This document shows, one piece after another, positions 43,154 to 51,800 of a DNA stretch of 64,000 nt. The position numbers and the translations under genes are program-made. Under the pieces are notes generated by a model. It saw only the letters and a program-made list of their open reading frames with translations, ran no database searches and had not been told where the DNA came from. Position 1 is the stretch's first letter. Every line of letters begins with the position of its first letter. The DNA is taken from positions 247,851 through 311,850 of the forward strand of contig CAXXSS010000004.1 in NCBI GenBank assembly GCA_963676865.2, written 5' to 3'. This DNA comes from JAAYUD01 sp963676865. Its GTDB lineage: Bacteria; Bacteroidota; Bacteroidia; Bacteroidales; Bacteroidaceae.

Positions 43154-43984
43154 ATGAGCTCAAAAAGTTTAATACTCGCAGCCCTTAAAAAGAAATTCGA
43201 TGGGGTAGACGAAAAAGTACTCAACAGGATAGCCAAGAATTTGGCGAACACAAGCGAAGTACACAGTGAAGAGGAAGCCACGACAGCGATCGAGGACGTT
43301 ACTCTTCAAAACGTGATTGATAGTTATGCTGATAGCCGCGCGACTGATGCCACGCATAGTGCGATCACTAACTACGAAAAAAAATACGGATTGAAAGAGG
43401 GGAAAAAATCTGACGGAACGCAGACCACCGAAACAACGGATACTAAGGCAGACGATGACGGTGAGGACGCGAAAGACGTCGCCGGTAAAACAAAAACGGG
43501 AACTATCATAACGAAAGGCACGGATTCGGAGCTTTTGGCATTGTTAAAAAAGCAAAGCGACGCTATCGAATCGCTTACAGGTGAAATTAAAGCTATCAAA
43601 GATGGCAAAGTAACCGAAAGTAGAACATCCGTTTTAAAAGAAGCTCTTAAAGACGCTTCCGATGATTACCGCGCAAAGGTAGATAAGTTAACCAAACACA
43701 TGGACTTAAAAGGCATGAGCGAGGAAGATTTTAATGATTTGGTTTCCGACTTTCAAGACGGCGCAGACAGCGCTGGAGATGGTGGCATGGCTACCGGAGC
43801 ACAGCAAGGCGGGGTTCAAGGCGTGCAGCAGCAACGCAATATCGTAGGCGCTCCAAAAGCCGGCGGTAAATCAACACCACCTATACAAGTAAACCCTTTC
43901 GTAAAGGCACGCGCAGAGGCTAATGAAAAGGCTGTTGCAAATCCGGCCATTCAAGGGGTAAATACTCAAACTCAAACTCAATAA
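43154..43984 (+). CDS. Scaffolding-like head assembly protein
   Basis: 276 residues, highly charged and helical, low in aromatics, with a coiled coil near 120-150 and a Gly/Gln-rich flexible end. It lies just before the decoration and capsid genes, the usual place for a scaffold. The name is inferred from composition and position. Confidence 0.7.
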   Translation: MSSKSLILAALKKKFDGVDEKVLNRIAKNLANTSEVHSEEEATTAIEDVTLQNVIDSYADSRATDATHSAITNYEKKYGLKEGKKSDGTQTTETTDTKADDDGEDAKDVAGKTKTGTIITKGTDSELLALLKKQSDAIESLTGEIKAIKDGKVTESRTSVLKEALKDASDDYRAKVDKLTKHMDLKGMSEEDFNDLVSDFQDGADSAGDGGMATGAQQGGVQGVQQQRNIVGAPKAGGKSTPPIQVNPFVKARAEANEKAVANPAIQGVNTQTQTQ

Positions 43985-43987
43985 AAA

Positions 43988-44545
43988 ATGAACAACGTAT
44001 TTAACCATCAATCGGCAGAAGCTCCCGATCCTATTCGGATCGTTCAGGCGCTTGGCGGTGAAAAAGAGGGAGGCGGTTTAGTTATCGATCCCGGCTTTAA
44101 TGCACCGGAATCTACTGCCGTTGGAAAATATGACAGTCTTCGCTATGCGGTAATTAAAGGTTATCGTTTGGTGGCTGCTGTCGGAGCATCCGACACCACT
44201 ATTAAAATCGCTAAAGGTAGCGGTATTGTGGTTGGTGAATTTTTGGGATATAGCAAATTGGCTGTTGCATGTACGGCAGTCGATCAGACTAATGCAGACT
44301 ATGACACCATAACCGTCACGATGGGCGTAGTAATCGCCGCTGGTGAAGTGTTGTATCAGGCAAAAGCTGCTTCCGCTAATGCGGCAGTGCCAATCTATAC
44401 ACCTCTATTTTTGACAAAGAATCTCGTACCGACAGGCGTTGGTGATATACCTATGGCTCTGTTTAGTATCGGTTCTGTCCGCAAAGAAACGGCTTGTATC
44501 GGTGTCGATATTGCCGGAATGTTAGCAACCATTAAACTCGTATAA
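43988..44545 (+). CDS. Putative head decoration protein
   Basis: 185 residues, beta-rich and alanine/valine/glycine-rich, between scaffold and capsid genes, which fits a decoration or head-stabilising protein. No family motif was recognised. Two bases separate it from the capsid gene. Confidence 0.6.
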   Translation: MNNVFNHQSAEAPDPIRIVQALGGEKEGGGLVIDPGFNAPESTAVGKYDSLRYAVIKGYRLVAAVGASDTTIKIAKGSGIVVGEFLGYSKLAVACTAVDQTNADYDTITVTMGVVIAAGEVLYQAKAASANAAVPIYTPLFLTKNLVPTGVGDIPMALFSIGSVRKETACIGVDIAGMLATIKLV

Positions 44546-44547
44546 AG

Positions 44548-45666
44548 ATGGGACAAATGAATGCACCTCTTTTTGATCTCGACCGCACTAACATGCAGGT
44601 TGAAGTCAATTCGTATAAACCGGGGCTAGGCCTAGCATGGCCTACTTTGTTCCCGTTGAAATATACACCTAAATTTGATTTGCAGGGTATCTCCGGTGAC
44701 GAGGGTATACCGGTTTCTGCTGATCGTGTCGCTTTCAATACTCGTGCCCCTAAAAAGACACGTAAGAAAGTTGGCCGTTGGTCAGGTCATCTTGGTAAGA
44801 TTTCTATTTCTCGTGATAAAGACGAGATAGAAGTAAACGAGTATAATGACCTCAAAGTCATTGCATCCGCTAATCCGGAAGACACCGCATCGGCGCAGTA
44901 TCTCGTAGACATGGTTTATGACGATATCAAGTTCTGCAATACCGGTATGGACTACCGCGTAGAGGTTGATTCCATGCGTATCGGTTCTAGTGGTAAGCAG
45001 GTACTTTCCGAAACTATCGACGGTGATATGGCAACACAGGACACCATCGACTTCAATGTACCGGTATCCAATTTTATCGGCGTAAAATCCGTTAAGTGGG
45101 ACGATGCAGAAAATGCCGATGGTATCGCAGATATTATCAGAGGTCAGAAGGTGGTAAAAGACAAAGGTGGCAATAAACCTATGTTCGCTATCATCCCGCA
45201 AGCCGCTTATGATTTGTTGGCATCACAAAAGGCTGTCGCACGTCGCCTAGCTCCCGCTTTCGCAGTGGCAACAGGCATTGACTTGACGACCGAGGTATCT
45301 TTGGATTCCATCAACGCATATATGCGTAAGCATTTTTATCCCCAACTTGCTCTTATTGATCCTTATGTGAACATTGAGAACAAGAAAGGTGAAACGACTA
45401 CCGTACGGCCATGGAATCCGAACGTAGTAACTCTATCTCCGACTATTCAGCTCGGATGGACTTATTACAAGCCGGTTCCCATTGTAAACAATACCGATGC
45501 CATGCAAGTGCAGGGATCGTATTATAAGACTACGGTCTACTCTGATGTTAACCCTTTGTCCGAGACAACTTTGGCAGAGGCATACGTTCAACCGGGACTT
45601 ATTAACCGTGCATCTCTCGTGTTTATCAACACGATGAAAACTACATGGAATAACGGTGACGTTTAA
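44548..45666 (+). CDS. Major capsid protein
   Basis: 372 residues; size, order and overall sequence fit gpE-like major capsid proteins. A loop around residues 50-85 (SADRVAFNTRAPKKTRKKVGRW) is basic and is followed by ISISRDKDEIEVNEYNDL, a pattern seen in this family's E-loop region. It forms the head shell. Confidence 0.8.
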   Translation: MGQMNAPLFDLDRTNMQVEVNSYKPGLGLAWPTLFPLKYTPKFDLQGISGDEGIPVSADRVAFNTRAPKKTRKKVGRWSGHLGKISISRDKDEIEVNEYNDLKVIASANPEDTASAQYLVDMVYDDIKFCNTGMDYRVEVDSMRIGSSGKQVLSETIDGDMATQDTIDFNVPVSNFIGVKSVKWDDAENADGIADIIRGQKVVKDKGGNKPMFAIIPQAAYDLLASQKAVARRLAPAFAVATGIDLTTEVSLDSINAYMRKHFYPQLALIDPYVNIENKKGETTTVRPWNPNVVTLSPTIQLGWTYYKPVPIVNNTDAMQVQGSYYKTTVYSDVNPLSETTLAEAYVQPGLINRASLVFINTMKTTWNNGDV

Positions 45667-45680
45667 CATACATTGAAATT

Positions 45681-46004
45681 ATGAATGTATCTCTCTCTCT
45701 CATATTGATTTCAAATTACCCCATACCGCAGGCGGTTGCAGAAAAGATCGCCGGCGGTCGGGGGTTAAATCCGGAAGATAATTTCACTAGCGAGTTATCT
45801 GCTTCGGCTGCTTACAAGCTGGCCGTTTCAGATGTCTACGAATATTTATCCACCGCCCCCGAAATAACGCAGGCGGGAATAACATTCAAGGTTACGGATG
45901 AACTTCGTAAGAAGTATGCGGGGATGACTTCCGAGTTGAGAGGGCAATACGGAAGCTCACAGGATATCAACCAAATATACGGATTAACAGGGGAGGAGTA
46001 TTGA
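45681..46004 (+). CDS. Head-tail connector-like protein
   Basis: 107 residues, helical, directly after the capsid gene, in the place of gp6-like adaptor proteins. The start LSLILISNYPIPQAVAEKIAGG is unusual for soluble proteins. Assignment by position. Confidence 0.55.
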   Translation: MNVSLSLILISNYPIPQAVAEKIAGGRGLNPEDNFTSELSASAAYKLAVSDVYEYLSTAPEITQAGITFKVTDELRKKYAGMTSELRGQYGSSQDINQIYGLTGEEY

Positions 46005-46005
46005 A

Positions 46006-46338
46006 ATGCTGGCTGAAACGAATGGAACGATACAGATTGCATCAGGTAGTGCGGCAGGTGGAACTGATGACGACGGGAATCCTATCCAAACAGGTAATTG
46101 GACCTACGGAAATAAGATACCATGTCATTATACCGCTAACAAATACGAGCACACGGGAAGCAATGACGGAGGTAAGTTCACGATGGCCAAGTTTATCATT
46201 CTGATAGATATTGACACTACGTTTAACGCTCAATACGTCGTGCTTAACGACCTTAATGGAAACCGTATCCTTTCAGAGTTTAGAGTTCAAAACATTCAAC
46301 ACCTTACCGTTGTAGGTAATACCAAAATTCAAGTATAG
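46006..46338 (+). CDS. Head closure/stopper-like protein
   Basis: 110 residues, beta-rich with a disordered Gly/Thr-rich N-terminal loop. It fits a head closure protein by size, order and beta content. No motif confirms it. Confidence 0.5.
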   Translation: MLAETNGTIQIASGSAAGGTDDDGNPIQTGNWTYGNKIPCHYTANKYEHTGSNDGGKFTMAKFIILIDIDTTFNAQYVVLNDLNGNRILSEFRVQNIQHLTVVGNTKIQV

Positions 46339-46341
46339 CAA

Positions 46342-46785
46342 ATGCCTATCGAAAGGAAACATACAGGAAAACGTTTTGTCGACTATGTTGGAGAAATAGC
46401 GCAGAATAAGCGTAATGCAGCAATCGCATATCTTACAAAAATAGGTATCGATTGTGTAGCGGAAGCTCGTAAAAGCGGATCATATACCGACAGGACAGGA
46501 AACCTAAGAAGTTCGATAGGCTATTGTATCGTTGAAAACGGGAACATTATCACAAAAAGCGGATTTGAAAAAGTTCTATCTACCGCATCACAGGGAAAAG
46601 GCTCGGGCGAAAAGTCGCTTTCTGATTTAATATCGGAATATAGCAAAGGACTGGTGCTTATCGTCGTTGCGGGAATGAATTACGCCGCTGCCGTAGAAGC
46701 AAAAGGGTATAATGTACTTGATAGTGCACGTACAGACGGAAAGAAACAGGTTGAAATAATGCGTCAAAAATTAGGTCTTAAATGA
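46342..46785 (+). CDS. HK97 gp10-like neck protein
   Basis: 147 residues. The segment YTDRTGNLRSSIGYCIVENG and the later YAAAVEAKGYNVL match the pattern of HK97-gp10-type tail completion proteins. It overlaps the next gene by 4 bases. Confidence 0.7.
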   Translation: MPIERKHTGKRFVDYVGEIAQNKRNAAIAYLTKIGIDCVAEARKSGSYTDRTGNLRSSIGYCIVENGNIITKSGFEKVLSTASQGKGSGEKSLSDLISEYSKGLVLIVVAGMNYAAAVEAKGYNVLDSARTDGKKQVEIMRQKLGLK

Positions 46786-47204
46786 GTGGAATAGCTAATA
46801 CATCAGTTCTTGCGACTTACGCATATAAGCAGATCAAATCGTTGCTTATACCTACTTATATAGCCGGATCGGTATATAAGAAAGGTATGAGACCTCTTGA
46901 CGCAAAAACGGAAGACGCCGTAATAGTTATTTCAGATGGTGACGCAGAACAGATCCAATCGGGACACCTACACATTAACGTATACGTTCAAGACATTGAC
47001 GCCGGGACGGGTAATTTGGTTGCCAATCTTTCCCGAATAGCTCAAATCGAATCCTTTGATAATATGATATTAAATTCACTAAATGAGGGAGATACAGACT
47101 ATAATTTCAAGTATTACAAGATGACGGATCATTACGAAGATGAAGACTATACAAATCAGCACTTCGTTGGATTCTTCATCGAGTTTAAAAAAATTAATTA
47201 TTAA
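46782..47204 (+). CDS. Tail completion/terminator-like protein
   Basis: 140 residues of alternating strands and helices, just before the tail tube gene and after the gp10-like gene, the usual place for the tail terminator. Assigned by position. Confidence 0.55.
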   Translation: MSGIANTSVLATYAYKQIKSLLIPTYIAGSVYKKGMRPLDAKTEDAVIVISDGDAEQIQSGHLHINVYVQDIDAGTGNLVANLSRIAQIESFDNMILNSLNEGDTDYNFKYYKMTDHYEDEDYTNQHFVGFFIEFKKINY

Positions 47205-47215
47205 AACAAAAAGCT

Positions 47216-47974
47216 ATGGATAAATTGATTATGGCTTGGTCACAATGTAAGGTTCTTTTAGGACCTACCGGTGCCGCTAATGCTTTTGCTTCCTATTTGT
47301 TTGATGTTGGAGTTATCAAGGATAAATCCACTACGCTCGAATCGAGTGACGGAGATCAACTGAAAGCTACCGCTTCGGGTGGACGTTTGGTCGCGATTGA
47401 TAATCTAGAGGGTGGTTTTGTTCTTAAAACTACAATAATGGAGCCAGCCGATGACTTGTATGTAAAATTAGGTCTTGGCGCTATCAGTAATGACGAATTA
47501 GCCGTTAAGACGCATGTCGTATCGGGTGATTTTTCCGCAAAGGTTATCCCTATGAACGTCGGAGCTAAGGGCATCAAGGCCGCGCTTTGCAATGTTAAAT
47601 TTAAACCGGCATTTGCAGAAGACGCAGGTAACAGCGTTGAAATGGAAATTACCATCATGCAGGCGTTAGATGATAATAATGACGTTGAAAGCTGGTACAG
47701 TCGCTTCAAAAAGAAAGCAGCTCTAACTGTTGACAATACCGCACTCGCATTCACGAACGCAGCAGACACGACAGGTGAGACTGTTACGGCTACCGCCTCC
47801 GGCACTGTTACCGCTAGCTCTCCCGCTAGTTGGTGCCAAGTCACGGTTGCACTCAAAGTGGCTACGATCAAGGTGGATGCCAATGCGACCGGAGCTGCTC
47901 GTATCGCCGATGTGGTTATCTCTGCCGATGGTAAAGATGCTATCTGTACGGTTACACAAGCCGCAGCTTCATAA
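47216..47974 (+). CDS. Major tail tube protein with C-terminal BACON domain
   Basis: 252 residues. The first about 165 fit a tail-tube protein. Residues about 168-252 form a BACON/Ig-like domain (ALTVDNTALAFTNAADTTGETVTATASG...ICTVTQAA), including the SWCQV tryptophan and the closing VTQAA strand. BACON domains are Bacteroidetes-associated and thought to bind carbohydrate or mucin. A copy on every tube subunit would decorate the whole tail. Confidence 0.8.
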   Translation: MDKLIMAWSQCKVLLGPTGAANAFASYLFDVGVIKDKSTTLESSDGDQLKATASGGRLVAIDNLEGGFVLKTTIMEPADDLYVKLGLGAISNDELAVKTHVVSGDFSAKVIPMNVGAKGIKAALCNVKFKPAFAEDAGNSVEMEITIMQALDDNNDVESWYSRFKKKAALTVDNTALAFTNAADTTGETVTATASGTVTASSPASWCQVTVALKVATIKVDANATGAARIADVVISADGKDAICTVTQAAAS

Positions 47975-48013
47975 AAAGACCTAAAGGTGTTTCTATTTTC
48001 ATAAATGTTGTTG

Positions 48014-48080
48014 TGGGGCTTGGTCTATGGGTAAGATGCTGCTATCAGCAGAGAATCGGGTTCGAATCCCGGAGCCTTTC
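48014..48080 (+). tRNA. tRNA-like element, about 67 bases, slightly short
   Basis: An acceptor stem (GGGGCT/AGCCTT plus partner bases), D arm GTC/GAT with GG in the loop, a hairpin CTGC-TATCA-GCAG in the anticodon position, and a T arm with loop TTCGAAT. The anticodon-to-T spacing is 4-5 bases short and the anticodon cannot be set. It sits in the late operon between tube and chaperone genes. Confidence 0.5.
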
Positions 48081-48104
48081 TAATTAAGTAAATAAATCAT
48101 TCGC

Positions 48105-48581
48105 ATGGAAACGATAGAGAAAAAAGTAGCGGAAGCTATCAGAGAGAAGCCGACAGAGATAACGATAGGCAGAAAAAAGAAAAGAATCGCAAGACCAACT
48201 ACCGGCACACTTATAGAGGTATCTAAACTTATCTCTCAAATGGCAATCCCGAAATACAAAGAATCAAAAGATAGTAGTGTAATGCGCTATTGTCTTGCAT
48301 ACGCTGAAAAATGTGGCATGATTGGTCAGATAGCCGCCACATTGGTCGTTGGGGCTAAGAATGAATACGGAAGATGCTCTATTGAGCGGATGATCTACAA
48401 AATGATAGGTAAAAGATACGTGGATAAAGTGGCTCGCAGGCTGATCAACGAAATAAGCAATGAGCAGTTATACGAGCTCGTCCAAACGACGCTAACGCAA
48501 CAGGGTCTCGCTTTTTTTTTAAGTGTTACAACTACCCTGACAGAGGCCAATCTGCTAAAAAGAACAAAAGCGGAGAGTTAA
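48105..48581 (+). CDS. Tail assembly chaperone, short form (G-like)
   Basis: 158 residues, basic helical start, in the slot between tail tube and tape measure where gpG-type chaperones lie. Near its 3' end is a run of nine T at 48512-48520 at which ribosomes can slip to the -1 frame and make a longer form. The short form would coat the tape measure during tail assembly. Confidence 0.75.
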   Translation: METIEKKVAEAIREKPTEITIGRKKKRIARPTTGTLIEVSKLISQMAIPKYKESKDSSVMRYCLAYAEKCGMIGQIAATLVVGAKNEYGRCSIERMIYKMIGKRYVDKVARRLINEISNEQLYELVQTTLTQQGLAFFLSVTTTLTEANLLKRTKAES

Positions 48582-48778
48582 ACGATAGCATCTGGGCGGT
48601 TATCCTCGGAGCCTCAAAGAATCTTGGGATTACGCCCGATAAAGTGATGAATGAAATCTCGTACGAAAATGTGCTGATGTATAACATGTGCATACCAACG
48701 TACGATAGCGATAAAAAAGATAAAGTTGAATGGGATGATAGTTTGGATGCTAACAATCCCGACAACTTCAAAGATTAA
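48105..48778 (+). CDS. Tail assembly chaperone, -1 frameshift long form (GT-like)
   Basis: Frame 0 is read to the T9 run (48512-48520), then the -1 frame stays open for about 86 codons (from KCYNYPDRGQSAKK to ANNPDNFKD) and stops at 48776-48778, 24 bases before the tape measure. The product would be about 224 residues. The -1 extension has no good start of its own. Only frameshifting gives a G/GT pair as in lambda. Confidence 0.7.
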
Positions 48779-48802
48779 CAAACGATTCTAATATAAACGA
48801 AG

Positions 48803-51800
48803 ATGGCTAATAACGACGATTCATATATAGTTCGGCTTGACGAGAGCGGAATGCAGGAAAGCGTTAATAAGATTACCGCTTCGTTTGATGCGATAGATAA
48901 GGCGGCTAATAACACGGCAAAGCGTATCGATAGCTCGTTTTCTAATGCCGGGAATAGTGCAGATAGGATTTCGGATGGAATAAACCGTGCTAAGGATTCA
49001 TTTTCGAATGCTTCACGTTCTATCGAGACACAGGCACAAGGTCTAACAGGGTCATTGAATAGTATAGGAATGGCAGTAGCCGGAGCGTTTACAATTGATA
49101 AGGCTATTGAATTTGGAAAGCAAATTATTGATGTCCGTGGTGAACTCGAATCCATGCAAGTGGTATTTGAGAATATTGCCGGAAAGGAAAAAGGAGGCGC
49201 ATTGTTTCAAGGTATAAAGGATTGGTCTTTCTCAACCCCTATGCAGATAAATGATGTGGCACATGCAGGCCAAACTCTTTTGGCTTTCGGAGTAGAATCT
49301 GATCGCATCATGCCTATCCTTAAACAACTCGGTGATATTTCAGCAGGAGATAGCGAGCGATTCCAAAGATTATCATTGGCATACGCGCAGAATGCTGCTG
49401 CCGGTAAGTTGATGGGTCAGGATTTATTGCAAATGGTTAATGCCGGATTCAACCCGTTACAGGAGATGAGTAAGAAGACGGGCAAGTCTCTCAATGATCT
49501 TCGTGAAGAAATGGCAAAAGGTAATATCTCTACTAAAATGGTAGAAGATGCTTTTGCGGCAGCCGCAGCCAAAGGAGGTAAGTTCTACGGAACAATGGAT
49601 GCCATTTCCAAGAAAATAAAGGGTCAAATGTCTAACCTTAAAGATGCCGTAACCCGCGCGATGGACGAAATAGGTTCAAATAACGAATCTACCATCGCAG
49701 GAGGAATAGCAAGCGTTCGTTCTTTGGTGGATAATTACCAAGAAGTAGGTAAGGTAATAAGCGTTCTAATAGCTACATACGGGGCTTATAAAGCCGCAGT
49801 TATAACTGTTACCGCAGTGGAAAAGGCAGAAGCATTTACACGTCTCGCATCCATACAAGGAACTACGGCTCTCGGATTAGCAGTTGATGTATTGAGGGGA
49901 AAAATTTACGCTTTGAATGCAGCGATAATGGCTAACCCTTATACCTATTTATTTACAGGAGTTGTTGCGGCAATGGCTCTAATGGTAGCATTTAGTGAAA
50001 AAACAAATGTTGCGGAAGAAAGTCTAAAGCAATGGAACGATAGGCAAAAAGACCAAAACAAAATACTTGACGAAAAGAAACAAAAACTTTCTGAAAGCAT
50101 TGACGCTATCAATGACGAAAATAAAACTGAAAACGAAAAGCAGGCAGTATTGGATAGTCTTAAAAAAATGATGCCGTCCGTTTTCAGTCAGTATAAGACT
50201 TGGATTGATTTACAAAACCATTTAAAGGACGCCACGGCGGCAGCTAATAAGGAACTTTCTAATCAACGTACAATGCAGGGAGTAGGAAACCTTAAAAATG
50301 ACCAAAATGCGTTGAAGGATTGGAAACAGTTTCTTAATGTGCTTCAAAATGGCACAGGAGATCAGGGAGAAAAAATGTATCAAATGATGCTTAAAAAATA
50401 TCCGCAAGATTTCAAGAAGCGCAATTTAAGCATGGATAAATTGGAGGATTTTGTTAAGCAGCAAATATCATCCAAGCAATCCAACATTATAAAAGATAAC
50501 AAGGCTTTCAGACCACAAGATAATGCAAATTTCGAAGAAAGTCTATCCAAAATGAATTTGGTTCAGGCACAGGCTACGGCTAAATTTTATAGTAACCTTT
50601 TACAAAATGCTGAAAAATCAGGAAATAAATTTTTCCCGGAAGCAATAGCACTATTTAAATCTAGGCTTAATGACGCTAATACTCGCGTTCAAAAGATTAT
50701 AACAGATAGGGGGGTAGACTTCTTAGGGAAAAACAAGGCTGCATACGAGAAGGCGCAAAAGGAATTGGTAGATGTTGTGAAGAATCGCAATAATCGTGAT
50801 CTTTACCCCGACGAAAATGCTTATAAAGCAGCTTATAAGGCAGCACAGGATAAAGTTAAATCTACAAAAACGGATTATGAGCAGACGGGAGGTAGCACAA
50901 AAGAGGATAAAAAAGCGGAAACAGCCGCAGAGCGGGCAGCCAAAAAAGCAAAATTAGAGCAAGAAAGAGAAGCTAAGGCGGCTACACAAAGAAGAGACAC
51001 TATTCGAAAACTATCTCTCGAAGAGGGACAGATACGCGCTGACTTGCAGCAAAAAATCTCCGAAATGGAAATGTCTGCAATGGAAGAGGGGTATGCGAAG
51101 AAACGCAGACAATTGGACGAAGACTACAAAAAGCAGATTCAGGAAATAAATAAGAATGAGGCAGAAGAACTCAATAAACGAATCGAGGCAGAAAAAGCAC
51201 TCTTTAATCTTAATCCGAAGAACAAAGGTAAAACATTCAACTCTTCATCTGTCAAGTTGCCGGATAGCATTCAATCCCTTTACGACGCTCAACGCGGCGC
51301 CGCAGGTGCGGGTTATGAAGAAAAGGAAAAGGAATATAACAAATCCGTCCTCTTAGAGCATCAGGATTATATAGACAAAAAAGCCGACATTGATAAGAAA
51401 TATAACGATTATATAACCGAACTTGACCGTGAACGTGCCGAAGCGCAAAAGCGTAATGACACGGAAGCGGTAGATCATATAGACAGGTCAAAATCGCAGG
51501 CACAGAAAGATTACGTATCGGATACCGCTAAAAATTCGCTTGATAAACTGAAAGAAGACCCCGCTTATATAAGGGCTTTCGATGACCTTAAAAATACGTC
51601 TACCGATACGCTTAATATGCTTATATCCAAATTTGAAGATACAGCCAAAGCGCAAAAGGATTTATCCCCTACTGACCTAAAGGCATATATGGATATTATC
51701 AAGCAGATGGGTGATGAAATTGGGAATCGTGATCCATTCGCCGCATTAAGTAAGTCACTCAATGATTATAGGACCGCACGAGATGCTTACAATCAGGCTA

